64,000 bases of DNA from Bremerella sp. P1 (GTDB taxonomy: Bacteria > Planctomycetota > Planctomycetia > Pirellulales > Pirellulaceae), in the NCBI RefSeq assembly GCF_028748185.1, contig NZ_CP118164.1, positions 3,683,814 through 3,747,813 on the forward strand. Reading direction: 5' to 3'. The number at the start of each line of letters is the position of its first letter. The stretch's first letter is position 1. A program made the translations under genes and the position numbers. The notes under the pieces are model-generated. The model searched no databases. It was not told the DNA's origin and worked only from the letters and a program-made list of their open reading frames with translations. Shown one piece after another: positions 9,131 through 17,676 of this stretch.

Positions 9131-9442
9131 CAAAGACTGCTGGGCTCTTATCCAATTCACTGCCTGTTCGGTCATGTCGGTCGTGAAGTGGTAGTCCTTT
9201 GTCTTGGGTGGTGTCACCCGCGTTACGCCGTCGTAGACAAGTGGATACCACTGATCCGTTTCGCCGCCGATAAAGCCGTAGAACTTGTCGAAGCCCTGAT
9301 GGGTGGGCCAACGGTCGAATGGGCCGGACAAACTGGTTTCCCACGCCGCGGTCTCATGCCACTTGCCGAACGCACCTGTGCTGTACCCGTTGAGTCGCAG
9401 CATCTCGGCCAGTGGGGCCACACTATTGGGAAGAGTACCGGT
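9131..9442 (-). pseudogene. Arylsulfatase fragment (central part only)
   Basis: A 104-codon stretch clearly matches the central part of large planctomycete arylsulfatases: VAPLAEMLRLNGYSTGAFGK, then WETSLSGPFDRWPTHQGFDK, FYGFIGGETDQWYPLVYDG and FTTDMTEQAVNWIRAQQSL. The open frame runs from 9532 to 9017, but outside these limits the residues bear no resemblance to the family. The N-terminal part with the formylglycine site (C-x-P-S-R) and the rest of the C-terminal half are absent, so it cannot be a working sulfatase. Its 5' side abuts the stop of the MFS gene, suggesting a deletion that fused the fragment to unrelated sequence. Confidence 0.8.
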
Positions 9443-9533
9443 TTTCTGCACTTTTTGTCCAGCGAACGGGCACCGTCCGCAGGCGTCGCTGTAAGTTTCC
9501 TTGGATTGGTTGCTTGCGAAAATCGTGAGCACG

Positions 9534-10736
9534 CTAATCGGCGGTCATCGCATCTGGTTGCTTAACGCCGATCAGTAAAATCACGGCTACCAGCGCTAAT
9601 GCGGCTCCCCAGCCAAACGCGGGCAACGGCCCGAACTCTTCGTACAGAACACCGAAGATCAGGCTCGATGGCAAAGCGGAGATGCCGATCGCGAAGTTGT
9701 ACCAACCGAACGCCAGGCCCTTCCGCTCGGTGCCGACCAGGTTGGCGACCAGCGTCTTCTCGGCAGGCTCGGTTAACGAATAGAAGACGGCGTACAACAG
9801 GAAGAACGCCCAGGCGTGCCAGGCAGTCGTCGCCAGAGCAAAGGCCAGGTAGACACCAGAATAGATGAACCAACCGAGAAACAAAGGCAAGCGAGGACCC
9901 ACGCGATCGACAAGTCCACCCACCAGCAGATTACCAATGCTCTTGGCGATATGAAAAGTGAACCAGAGCAACGGCAACAGGAACATCGGCACGCCTAGCT
10001 CGCTTGCCCGCACAAGCAGGAATGCATCGCTGGAATTGCCCAGCGTGAAGACGACCAAGGCGAGCAGGTACAACCGAAAGTTGTTGTCGAACGGCTTGAG
10101 CGTCCACTGAAACGGCTCTTTGGTCGGCTCGGTTCGAACGACTTCTCGTAAACCAAAGATCAGCAGGCCCACCACGACCAACCCCGGCACGACCGTCAGT
10201 AGAAAGAGCAGCCTCAACTGGCCAGGACAGAACCAAAGAAAGGCGGTAGCGATCACTGGACCAATGGCGGCGCCCAGATGATCCATAGCACGATGGAAGC
10301 CGAACGCACGGCCGCGATAATGGGCGGACGTCGAGTCCGCAATCAAAGCGTCTCGTGGCGACGTGCGGATGCCTTTGCCGATGCGGTCGGCCGTACGAGC
10401 AAAGAACAACTGCCACGGAACGGTGATGACACCAATCAGGGGACGTGAAATGGCGGCCAGCGCGTAGCCAAAGATCACAAAGCCTTTGCGCTTGGAAACT
10501 CGATCGGACCAGGCACCTGACCATAGCTTGAGCAAGCTCGCGACGGAGTCGGCCACGCCTTCGATGATCCCCAGGTGAAGCCGGTTTCCACCCAAGACCG
10601 TGATGAGAAACTGCGGCAAGAGTGGGAAGATCATCTCGCTGGCGATGTCGTTCAAACAGCTTGCCCAGCCCAGCAACTTGACGTTCCGGGGCAGGCGTGG
10701 ATGGTTCGGTGAAGTCGGGAGTTCTTCGTTGTCCAT
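9534..10736 (-). CDS. Major facilitator superfamily transporter
   Basis: 400 residues, about twelve hydrophobic segments. The loop between helices 2 and 3 carries GAWSDRVSKRKGF, the MFS motif A in the form typical of drug or metabolite exporters, and RIGKGIRTSPRDALIADS marks the following section; this version occurs in a broad bacterial group often annotated as major facilitator proteins without known substrate. A repeat of motif A is seen in the second half (GGLVDRVGPRLPLF). The ATG at 10736 is the first in frame. The gene diverges from the O-methyltransferase gene across about 325 bases. The substrate cannot be inferred. Confidence 0.85.
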   Translation of the reverse strand: MDNEELPTSPNHPRLPRNVKLLGWASCLNDIASEMIFPLLPQFLITVLGGNRLHLGIIEGVADSVASLLKLWSGAWSDRVSKRKGFVIFGYALAAISRPLIGVITVPWQLFFARTADRIGKGIRTSPRDALIADSTSAHYRGRAFGFHRAMDHLGAAIGPVIATAFLWFCPGQLRLLFLLTVVPGLVVVGLLIFGLREVVRTEPTKEPFQWTLKPFDNNFRLYLLALVVFTLGNSSDAFLLVRASELGVPMFLLPLLWFTFHIAKSIGNLLVGGLVDRVGPRLPLFLGWFIYSGVYLAFALATTAWHAWAFFLLYAVFYSLTEPAEKTLVANLVGTERKGLAFGWYNFAIGISALPSSLIFGVLYEEFGPLPAFGWGAALALVAVILLIGVKQPDAMTAD

Positions 10737-11061
10737 TTCAATCCATCGCTACGACATCAACGACTTCGCCGGGCAGTACAAGCGGATTGCCATTGGGTAC
10801 TCCTGGTTGTCGAGTTGAAAGCGTATTCTCGCATCGTAAGGCCAACATTTGATAGCGAAAAATAGAAACCTGCTGGCAATGCCCCTGCCAGATCAGGGCG
10901 ACTTTCCAGCTTGATTGCACTGGATGGTCGAGCAAATCTACCACGCCGTCTTCTTGCCCGGTAGAATCACGATTGGTGAAGATCGAGATGACCGCTTCAC
11001 CATGAAACCAACCTTCAAATGGAATGGTCGAAGTAGACGCCTGGGGACAAAGAGGAAAGCT
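10737..11061. other. Divergent intergenic region
   Basis: Separates the MFS gene (minus strand) and the O-methyltransferase (plus strand). The methyltransferase frame stays open upstream of its ATG, but the extension is low in family resemblance. The promoters of both genes should lie here; no operator-like repeat was seen. Confidence 0.4.
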
Positions 11062-12069
11062 ATGACCAAAGCATCACCACCGCAGCAACTCGATCAGATG
11101 ATTTCCGGCTATTGGATTTCGCAAGCGATTTACGCTGCGGCCAAGTTCAATATTGCCGACCATCTCATCGATGGCCCGAAGTCGATCGGGCAGTTGGCCG
11201 AAGCCACTTCGACCAATGCGGATGCCCTGTACCGACTGCTACGGGCACTGGCAAGCGTAGGGATCTTTGCGGAAGGTGAGCCACGTCACTTCGCGTTGAC
11301 ACCACTGGCCGAGCCGCTGCAAAGTGATGTGCCTGGGTCGAAGCGGGCGCTGGCGTTGATGGCCGGGGATGAACAGTTCCGCACATGGGCCGAGATCGAG
11401 TACAGCATTCAAACCGGCAAGACGGCCTTCGACAAAGCTTTTGGTAAACCGATCTTCGAGTACCTGAGCGAGAACCCCGACAAGGCCCGTATCTTCGATG
11501 CCGCGATGGTTGGTATCCACGGCCGGGAATCGGATATCGTTCTCAGTGCCTACGATTTCTCAGGGGTCGGTGTCCTGGCCGACATCGGGGGTGGCAACGG
11601 ATCGCAGATCAGCCAGGTTCTTAACCGGAACAGCGATCTGAAAGGCATCCTGTTCGACTTGCCGCACGTGATCGAGCGCGCGAAGAACTCGATTGAATCG
11701 GCCGGGTTGTTGGATCGCTGCGAGTTGGTCGGCGGAAGCTTCTTTGAGTCCGTTCCTGAAGGGGCCGACATCTACCTGATGCGGCACATCATCCACGACT
11801 GGGATGACGAAAAGTCGCTCACCATACTGCGGAATTGTCGTCAGGCCATGTCGGCCAATACGAAGCTGTTGATCGTGGAAAGTGTGATTCCGCCGGGCAA
11901 CGACCCGTTCGGCGGCAAGTTCCTCGATTTGGTCATGCTGCTGATTCCCGGTGGCAAGGAACGGACCGCAGAAGAATATCGGGCACTACTCGATCAGGCG
12001 GGCTTTGAGTTGACACAGGTGATTCCGACCACAAGTGAGGTCAGCATCATCGAGGCCGTGAAGCGGTAA
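11062..12069 (+). CDS. SAM-dependent O-methyltransferase (plant COMT/HIOMT type)
   Basis: 335 residues. I chose the ATG at 11062 because AGAGGAAA lies just upstream and the protein then begins MTKASPPQQLDQMISGYWIS, matching family N-termini; the frame is open 49 codons further. Residues 10-95 form the winged-helix dimerisation domain (FNIADHLIDGPKSIGQLAEA). The methyltransferase domain carries the SAM-binding loop LADIGGGNGSQIS, and later the HIIHDWDDEKS motif, with the His-Asp region that serves as catalytic base in this family, then NTKLLIVESVIPPG. It should methylate a small hydroxylated or aromatic substrate in the cytoplasm. The DUF2905 gene follows six bases later. Confidence 0.87.
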   Translation: MTKASPPQQLDQMISGYWISQAIYAAAKFNIADHLIDGPKSIGQLAEATSTNADALYRLLRALASVGIFAEGEPRHFALTPLAEPLQSDVPGSKRALALMAGDEQFRTWAEIEYSIQTGKTAFDKAFGKPIFEYLSENPDKARIFDAAMVGIHGRESDIVLSAYDFSGVGVLADIGGGNGSQISQVLNRNSDLKGILFDLPHVIERAKNSIESAGLLDRCELVGGSFFESVPEGADIYLMRHIIHDWDDEKSLTILRNCRQAMSANTKLLIVESVIPPGNDPFGGKFLDLVMLLIPGGKERTAEEYRALLDQAGFELTQVIPTTSEVSIIEAVKR

Positions 12070-12075
12070 CGGGCT

Positions 12076-12297
12076 ATGCTGCATCCTGCCTGGACGTTAA
12101 TCATCATCGGCGTCGCGATTGCAGGAGTCGGCTTGGTCTGGCTCCTCTTTCCCTCGATCCCCTGGCTCGGCAAGCTGCCGGGAGATATCCGCATCGAAGG
12201 GGAGCACACCCGAATCTATATCCCCATCACGACCTGCATCGTGCTGAGCTTGCTGCTGACCGGAATCTTGTGGCTGGTGCGGTACTTTTCAAAGTGA
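12076..12297 (+). CDS. DUF2905 family small membrane protein
   Basis: 73 residues with two membrane helices (about 6-27 and 51-69). Between them is the conserved family loop LGKLPGDIRIEGEHTRIYIP followed by ITTCIVLSLLL. Function of the family is unknown. It lies six bases after the O-methyltransferase stop and is probably co-transcribed with it, though the family occurs in many unrelated contexts. Confidence 0.85.
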   Translation: MLHPAWTLIIIGVAIAGVGLVWLLFPSIPWLGKLPGDIRIEGEHTRIYIPITTCIVLSLLLTGILWLVRYFSK

Positions 12298-12338
12298 AAC
12301 CCGCAAGTAAGAACTCGTTTCTGGTAGAAGCGTCGAAA

Positions 12339-13697
12339 CTAGCTACCTTCCGGGGGCGTTAGATCGACGTGGGGACTGGGCGGCAGATTCCACGAGTCGA
12401 CCGGGTCTGGCTCGCCTGGGTCGAATGACGGAAAGTCCGATCTTAGATGACTGGCCAGTTCCGGTACGCTTTGCTGAATGCCATGCACGACGCACTGGGC
12501 CAACTGGTAGCTGCCGTACGCGTTGTGGTGCGTTCCGTCTTGAAATGCTTTGTTGAGGTCTCCTCCCAGGCCCTTGTATAGCTGCACGCTCATCTGATTG
12601 AGATCAATCAGCGCGACCTTCTTTTCCGCGGCCACCTCGCGAACGGTTTGCGGGTACAAGCCCAAGGTCGCCTTCTTTTGCCCGCCCTTGCGTTCCATGG
12701 ACGTCACCAGCACCGGCGTCGCTCCCCGCTCGCGAACCTTGTCGACAAGCTTTGCCAGGTTGGTCTTATACTTGGGGAGTGCGTCGTCCCCTTGGATCTT
12801 TTGGTCGTTGTGTCCAAACTGCACGAACACGTAGTCGTTGGGCCGCAGCGAGGACAACACTTTCTCGACGCGAAGTTCACCGAGCGAGCTCCGTAGCGAT
12901 TCGCCCGACTCGGCATAGTTTGCAACGGCGACATCCGCATCGAAGAACCGCGTGACCATTTGCCCCCAGCTATTCCAGGGTTCGTTGGCCTGGTCGGTCA
13001 CGGTAGAGTCACCCAATAGGAATAAGGTCGTCGCTTTGCTGGTGGGAAGAATCTCCAGTCCGCATACCGAAGGTCGCGAACGGTTGAACTCGATGGTCAG
13101 CTTGTCGTCCCAATGAAACTTGTCGGCTTCGCCTCGCTTCAGACGCACCCAGTCTCCATTGGGGAGTTGGGCGGATCGCAGGTTGACGGTGAATTCATGG
13201 ACCGCAAATTCGCCGGGACTTGTTGCCACATGCTCCAGCATGAGCCGCCGCGCTTCGACCTTAACCGTATTGGAGGAAGCGGACTGCGAGTCGCCGAAGA
13301 TCACCCGCACCCGATAGTTGCCCTCAGGCAGCCGCACCGAGAAGTAGAACGGCGTTTTGCTGGTCAGCCGATCTCGCTGGACCGCATCCTTGCCCTCGCG
13401 AGTTTCCGCCGTAGGCTTGGTGCCTAAGTCGATTCCGTAACCGATTTCGGCATCGTATATGAGATCGGGTTGAACCTGGATCCAGCCTGGTTTGACCGGG
13501 CCTGAGCCGAAATCAAATCGCATCGCTTCCGGCGATGTAGAAGTCGTCGACCGGCCGAGCTGATGTTCGATCTTGGCAAGCTGTGCGCTGACCTCACGTA
13601 GGGCCATGAAAGAGCAACCCACCATCGCGAACGCAACCAAGGCGATACGAATGGGCTGAACTCGCGGCAAGGCATGGGCAAGCTTAGGCAACAACAT
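12339..13697 (-). CDS. Secreted SGNH hydrolase, rhamnogalacturonan acetylesterase-like
   Basis: 452 residues from the ATG at 13697, which has GGAG a short distance upstream; a TTG eight codons earlier is an alternative. An N-terminal hydrophobic segment (about 15-35) is a signal or anchor. Residues 55-210 look like a galactose-binding/malectin-like beta domain (FDFGSGPVKPGW ... GYGIDLGTKP). The SGNH domain follows with block I FLLGDSTVTDQ (catalytic Ser), VFVQFGHNDQK (block III Asn) and DGTHHNAYGSYQLA (block V Asp and His), so the triad is complete. It probably removes acetyl groups from pectic or other polysaccharides. It lies downstream of the sigma/FecR pair. Confidence 0.85.
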   Translation of the reverse strand: MLLPKLAHALPRVQPIRIALVAFAMVGCSFMALREVSAQLAKIEHQLGRSTTSTSPEAMRFDFGSGPVKPGWIQVQPDLIYDAEIGYGIDLGTKPTAETREGKDAVQRDRLTSKTPFYFSVRLPEGNYRVRVIFGDSQSASSNTVKVEARRLMLEHVATSPGEFAVHEFTVNLRSAQLPNGDWVRLKRGEADKFHWDDKLTIEFNRSRPSVCGLEILPTSKATTLFLLGDSTVTDQANEPWNSWGQMVTRFFDADVAVANYAESGESLRSSLGELRVEKVLSSLRPNDYVFVQFGHNDQKIQGDDALPKYKTNLAKLVDKVRERGATPVLVTSMERKGGQKKATLGLYPQTVREVAAEKKVALIDLNQMSVQLYKGLGGDLNKAFQDGTHHNAYGSYQLAQCVVHGIQQSVPELASHLRSDFPSFDPGEPDPVDSWNLPPSPHVDLTPPEGS

Positions 13698-13750
13698 GAG
13701 GAGAACTCCGCAGCGAATCAAAGAAGGTGATCGCGATCGCTTGAATGAAG

Positions 13751-15157
13751 TTAGTTGGCGTCCGACGCGGAAACGGGTACGGCAACAACCCCATACATCG
13801 AAATCTCTGCCCCGGTGGTAATGGCCGAATCAGGCTTTTCATTCCAGAGACCGCCGAGTGTGACATCTCCCTTGAGCGGTTTGCGACTCTTCCAGACGGA
13901 AAAGACCGCATCGATCGAGACACCACTGCCGATCGTTGTCCGCTTGTGGGTATTAAAGCCAGGTACTTCGCCGCCTTCGTCCTGTCCCGCTTCTTCGTCG
14001 GTATCGACGAAGCCATCGGTTAGCCATTTCGGAGCTTCACCTCGTTTGTCAAACAAAACGTAGAGGTCTGCTTCCCGAGAAAGCGTGATCGTGACTTCGA
14101 TGTCTTGTTCCACTTTGTCGTTGTTGAACGGCATGATGTAATCGCCGCCCAGCAGTTCCCGCGGCAAGCCATCGGCGGTGACACCGTTCCACTGGTGGTC
14201 GCGATCGACATAGGCTGGTTGCTCTTCGCCAAAGCCGTTGGGCACGATTCGGTAATAGCCGAACTCATCGCTGGAATGGATATTGTCGTGAACCGACGAT
14301 AAGGTCGATTCCTGGGAATCCGCGGATCGGTTCGACGCTTCGAAGGTATCGATTTTGACCAGCTGCATCCGCGACATGGTTCCGTCGGTCGCGATGTTGG
14401 CAGCCCGGCCGACCTCCAGGCGTTTCTCCTGACGCTGCGAAGCGAGGTCGACGCGTCCCTCGAAGACGGCCACGTCGGTCCCTGTTTCCGGATTCACGGC
14501 CAATCCGAAACGCGTTCCCGTGTCGACGATATCGGCATGATCGGTGACGACGCGGAAGCCCTTGGCATCTTCCGGCACGCTGACCGTCATTCGCCCTTGC
14601 CATACGCGGCATTGGTTAGCGCTCTCGATGACAAAGGATGCCGGAGCAGCTACGGAGAAGCTGACGTTATTCAGCAGTCGCACTTCTCGGGAACCCTTTT
14701 CCACTGAAATGGGTTGCCCCATCATCAAAGCGACAGGTTTCGACTCCTTGATGCCGATCTCGCTGAGCATTTCGCCCACGACTTCCGACTGGGCGACATT
14801 GACGACGTTTTTCGGCGTATCCCATTGCGAGTAGTTCACGATGACGGCAATCAGAACGGACGCGGCGATCGCGACGAACCATCCGGCGATCATGTGCCCA
14901 CGGGTTTGCGGCCGCTCGATCGTGGGAGGTTCAGGTTTAACTTCCGGAACGTCTTTCGAGTACGTCAGCAACTGGCTGACCATCGTGCACTGGGCAATGT
15001 AATAGTCGCACACCTCAGGCGATTCGACGATGAGCCTGCTCAGTTGGTCACGTTGTTCTTCCGTGGCAACACCACTGACACAAGCGTCGACCAGGTCGCG
15101 AGCCTGTTTGTCGGCAATCATGTCGCCGAATAATTCTGGTGGTTTGTTCTTGTTCAC
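13751..15157 (-). CDS. FecR-domain anti-sigma-like membrane protein
   Basis: 468 residues from a GTG that overlaps the stop of the sigma-factor gene (GTGA), so it is translationally coupled to it. The N-terminal 80 residues are an anti-sigma-like cytoplasmic domain (ARDLVDACVSGVATEEQRDQ, SPEVCDYYIAQC). A membrane helix spans about 92-112. A FecR beta domain follows, recognisable by CRVWQGRMTVSVPEDAKGF, VVTDHADIVDTGTRFGLAV and VAVFEGRVDLAS. The C-terminal 180 residues resemble a secreted beta-rich domain with an ADLYVLFDKRGEAP stretch. In planctomycetes such pairs are common; here the protein should restrain or transmit signals to the adjacent ECF sigma factor. Confidence 0.83.
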   Translation of the reverse strand: MNKNKPPELFGDMIADKQARDLVDACVSGVATEEQRDQLSRLIVESPEVCDYYIAQCTMVSQLLTYSKDVPEVKPEPPTIERPQTRGHMIAGWFVAIAASVLIAVIVNYSQWDTPKNVVNVAQSEVVGEMLSEIGIKESKPVALMMGQPISVEKGSREVRLLNNVSFSVAAPASFVIESANQCRVWQGRMTVSVPEDAKGFRVVTDHADIVDTGTRFGLAVNPETGTDVAVFEGRVDLASQRQEKRLEVGRAANIATDGTMSRMQLVKIDTFEASNRSADSQESTLSSVHDNIHSSDEFGYYRIVPNGFGEEQPAYVDRDHQWNGVTADGLPRELLGGDYIMPFNNDKVEQDIEVTITLSREADLYVLFDKRGEAPKWLTDGFVDTDEEAGQDEGGEVPGFNTHKRTTIGSGVSIDAVFSVWKSRKPLKGDVTLGGLWNEKPDSAITTGAEISMYGVVAVPVSASDAN

Positions 15158-15695
15158 GGTATCTGTGACTCCTCCGCTGCCATCTTGCGGTCAATACATT
15201 CGTGCAATACTTCACGAATGCGTTTCAGCCGCGAATAGAGCGAGTTTGAAGTTAGTTCGAGGGCATCGGCAATGTCTTTAATTCGTTCGACTCCGGCATA
15301 GCACCGCTCGACGAGCGAACGCTGATGTTGCGGTAGCTTCATCAGACAGTCCCGCAGGGCCACCATCCGATCGCCGACGTCTTCGGCGACTTCCAGTGTC
15401 CTGGCTTCCACGGCCTTGATCGCATCGGCATCGATGATCTCGCGTCGGCGTTTGATGTCGGACATGTGCTTGAGTACTTCGAGCCGGGCCACACCCAATG
15501 CCCAGCCGAGGAATTCCTTTTCAGGATCGTACTCGTCCCACTTCCGCCAAAGCACGACGCTCACGCGCTAAAAAATTCCTCGGCCTCGGTCCACCCAGGG
15601 GCGAGGGACACCACGAACGCAAAGATCCGCTGCTGATTGGTAGCGAACTTTTCGACGAAGTCATTTCGGGCAATGTCCACGTCTGGACTGTCCAT
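15154..15695 (-). pseudogene. ECF sigma factor, Rhodopirellula/Verrucomicrobium type, frameshifted
   Basis: The downstream frame (15564-15154) encodes sigma regions 2 to 4: VVLWRKWDEYDPEKEFLGWA, then LPQHQRSLVERCYAG and the region 4 helix-turn-helix IKDIADALELTSNSLYSRLK. Upstream, in a different frame, an ATG at 15695 starts MDSPDVDIARNDFVEKFATN and continues QRIFAFVVSLAPGWTEAEEF, the normal sigma region 2.1 start, then meets a stop at 15563-15561. The two halves join near the run of six A bases at 15570-15575; one missing base explains the break, and total length with that base restored would be 181 codons including stop. It is therefore either a recent inactivating mutation or a sequencing error. 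Confidence 0.85.
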
Positions 15696-15841
15696 TTGGC
15701 TACGGCTTTCGAGTGCTGCGAAGAGGCTGGCAAATCCACCTCTCGCGATTCTATCTCTATAGGGGTATCCCCACCGGAAAGAAAAATTGGGCGGTGATTT
15801 CGGACAAATAATTGATTTTCCCGGTTTTTTCCGCTGCCTGA

Positions 15842-16453
15842 TTAGAGCACTGCAACTGCTCGGACGGTGGTAACGGCAACTGGGGCGACCCAGGGTATGA
15901 GCAGACCGTGATTGATGCTTACCGCTGCCCTTCCGATGTGCTGCCTGGTCAGCGTCCTCACTCGGACGAGCAAGTGAAGTGTGGTACCAGCAACTACGCC
16001 GCCAACTACGGTACCAACGGCGACGGTTTCACCGATCGTTTCCGCACCGGACAACTCGTCGACATGGCTTCGATCACCGACGGTACCTCCAACACGATCG
16101 CCCTTGGCGAGTGTGGCGGTAGCAAGGCCGGTGCTGCACCCAACGGCGACAACGAAGCCTATCCGATCTGGGCCGGTTACGCTCGACGCGGTGGTACCTC
16201 GTACTACACCCAGTGGTCGAACAAGCGTCAGGCCAATGCCAGTGCTCCGATCAATCTCAACAATGGTGGTGGTGTCGATGGCAGTGGAGCGACCTCGTGG
16301 AGCCTGAACTCCGGCTTCGGTAGCCTGCACCCAGGCGGATGTCAGTTCATCTTCGCGGATGCCTCGGTTCACTTCCTGGCAGAAACGATCGACCTGACTG
16401 CCTACGACGACCTGGGCACGCGTAACGATGGCAACGTCGTTCCTGGATTCTAA
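15842..16453 (+). pseudogene. DUF1559 protein, 5'-truncated
   Basis: The frame is open from 15842 and shows only the C-terminal two thirds of a DUF1559 protein: VIDAYRCPSDVLPGQ, MASITDGTSNTIALGECGGS and the characteristic ending FGSLHPGGCQFIFADASVHF. The usual N-terminus (a type IV pilin-like leader, GFTLVELLVVIAIIG, followed by AREAARR) is missing and is not found in another frame upstream; instead the promoter side of the divergent sigma gene is reached. No good start codon or ribosome-binding site precedes it (the first possible start, GTG at 15908, is internal to the domain). A deletion in this gap, together with the frameshift next door, points to local decay. Confidence 0.8.
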
Positions 16454-16490
16454 ACCCCTTATTCAAGCAAGCCCCTATACGGTGTGGATT

Positions 16491-16530
16491 GTTCTACGGC
16501 AGGCCACGGGCAGCGTGTCTGCCGTAGAAC
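16491..16530 (+). terminator. Hairpin between DUF1559 fragment and lipoprotein gene
   Basis: A perfect 11-bp inverted repeat, GTTCTACGGCA and TGCCGTAGAAC, with an 18-base GC-rich loop. It lies 37 bases after the DUF1559 stop and 26 bases before the lipoprotein ATG. Without a T run it is not a classic terminator; it may be a transcript-stabilising or attenuating hairpin. Confidence 0.45.
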
Positions 16531-16555
16531 GCCATACTTATCAGCGAGGAAAACG

Positions 16556-16945
16556 ATGCACACGAAAGTTTTGGGACTGTTGGCTGTTGCGATCCTGTTG
16601 AGTGCCGTCGGCTGTTCTGCACAGTCAACCGTCACGGGCGTGGTCACTAGCAATGGCAAGAACGTTGACAACGGCCAGCTGGTGTTTCGTCCCATCGATG
16701 GTGCCGGCAAGGTAAAGCCTGCCGCAGGCACGATCCAGGAAGACGGCACGTTCCGGATGCGAACCGCAGGCGACGAACCTCTTTCGCCGGGAACCTACCA
16801 GGTTTTATACACCGCTCCGGATACGCTTGAAGATGAACGTGGCCGAGCCGTTAAGGTTAGCCCATGGAAAGGCTTCAAAGCTCCCTCCGAGCCCATCAAC
16901 GTCGAAGCGGGCGAAAACGTCATCACGATCGAGCTGACGAAGTAG
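16556..16945 (+). CDS. Small lipoprotein with carboxypeptidase-regulatory-like fold
   Basis: 129 residues from the ATG at 16556, preceded by GCGAGGAAAAC. The signal peptide ends in a lipobox, LLSAVGC, so the mature protein begins with a lipidated Cys. The remaining sequence (VTGVVTSNGKNVDNGQLVF, QEDGTFRMRTAGDEPLSPGT, YQVLYTAPDTL) is the Ig-like beta sandwich found in very many small planctomycete lipoproteins, which are usually encoded next to DUF1559 genes, as here. Function unknown; a cell-surface or periplasmic structural role is guessed from the fold. It is about 50% similar by eye to the next gene, so the two are a tandem duplication. Confidence 0.82.
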   Translation: MHTKVLGLLAVAILLSAVGCSAQSTVTGVVTSNGKNVDNGQLVFRPIDGAGKVKPAAGTIQEDGTFRMRTAGDEPLSPGTYQVLYTAPDTLEDERGRAVKVSPWKGFKAPSEPINVEAGENVITIELTK

Positions 16946-17099
16946 AAATCGAGGAACCCTGGTAACAAGTACGCCAGGTACGTCCCAGACTTTGCTTTCC
17001 GCATCCAGCCGGGCTGTCTCCCGGCAGCGGAACGAAGCGGCTGCGATTCCTTTCCGAATGCCAGCCCGTCACACTCATCTCACAAAATTGGAACCTCCC

Positions 17100-17615
17100 A
17101 TGCGTACGAATCTTCTCGGAATGGCTGCTGCTACGATTCTCTTTTTGGCAAGTGGTTGCACGGAACCCGCTGCGGTTACCGGAACGGTTACGGCCGAAGG
17201 AGAGAAGGTGACCGAAGGCTCGCTCGTGTTCCAACCGGAATCCGGTAGCGGCACCAAGCCGGCCTCGGGCGAGATCCACCCGGATGGGACGTACGAAGTA
17301 CGCACCGCCGGAAATGATCTCCTTTCGGCAGGAAATTACACCGTGCTATTCACTCCCCCAGAAACTCTGGAGGATGAAAGTGGTCAACCGGTCGTGGTTA
17401 GCCAGTGGAACCAATGGCAGGCCGAAGACAAGGTGGTAGTCGTCACCGGCGGCAAGAACGACATCGCCATCAAGCTCGAAAAGAAGCCAGAGCCACCAGC
17501 CGAGCCGGCCCCGGCCGAAGTAGCTCAAGAGGAACCAGCCGCTGAACCAGCCGCTGAACCAGCCGCTGAGCCAGCCGCTGAGCCTGCTGCTGAAGACGCG
17601 AAGTCGACCGAATAG
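17100..17615 (+). CDS. Paralogous small lipoprotein with Ala-Glu-Pro repeat tail
   Basis: 171 residues from the ATG at 17100. Lipobox LFLASGC, then an Ig-like domain nearly parallel to that of the preceding gene (VTGTVTAEGEKVTEGSLVFQ, HPDGTYEVRTAGNDLLSAGN, VLFTPPETLEDESGQPV). The C-terminal 40 residues differ: a low-complexity tail built of AAEP units, rich in Glu, Ala and Pro, likely extended and negatively charged. The tail is encoded by tandem 12-bp repeats and may vary in length between strains. It follows the first lipoprotein by about 155 bases and probably shares its regulation. Confidence 0.82.
   Translation: MRTNLLGMAAATILFLASGCTEPAAVTGTVTAEGEKVTEGSLVFQPESGSGTKPASGEIHPDGTYEVRTAGNDLLSAGNYTVLFTPPETLEDESGQPVVVSQWNQWQAEDKVVVVTGGKNDIAIKLEKKPEPPAEPAPAEVAQEEPAAEPAAEPAAEPAAEPAAEDAKSTE
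17532..17591 (+). repeat. Tandem 12-bp coding repeat (five units)
   Basis: Unit GAACCAGCCGCT occurs three times exactly, then GAGCCAGCCGCT and the diverged GAGCCTGCTGCT. It encodes Glu-Pro-Ala-Ala in the lipoprotein tail. Identical neighbouring units are prone to slippage, so copy number may vary in phase. Confidence 0.9.
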
Positions 17616-17647
17616 TAGTGGCCAGCAGCTAAGCCGACACGATCGAA

Positions 17648-17676
17648 AGGGTAGTGATCAGATCGATCACTACCCT
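17648..17676. terminator. Bidirectional hairpin between convergent genes
   Basis: A perfect 12-bp stem (AGGGTAGTGATC / GATCACTACCCT) with a five-base loop. It covers the stop codon of the minus-strand dehydrogenase and lies 33 bases after the plus-strand lipoprotein stop. It lacks a long T run but its position suits transcription termination from both sides. Confidence 0.6.

Noticed and set aside
15560-15580. Programmed frameshifting in the sigma factor at the six-base A/T run
   Set aside because: Slipping back one base at that run would immediately hit a TAG in the new frame, and transcriptional slippage by one or two bases also gives a stop; a plain missing base fits better.
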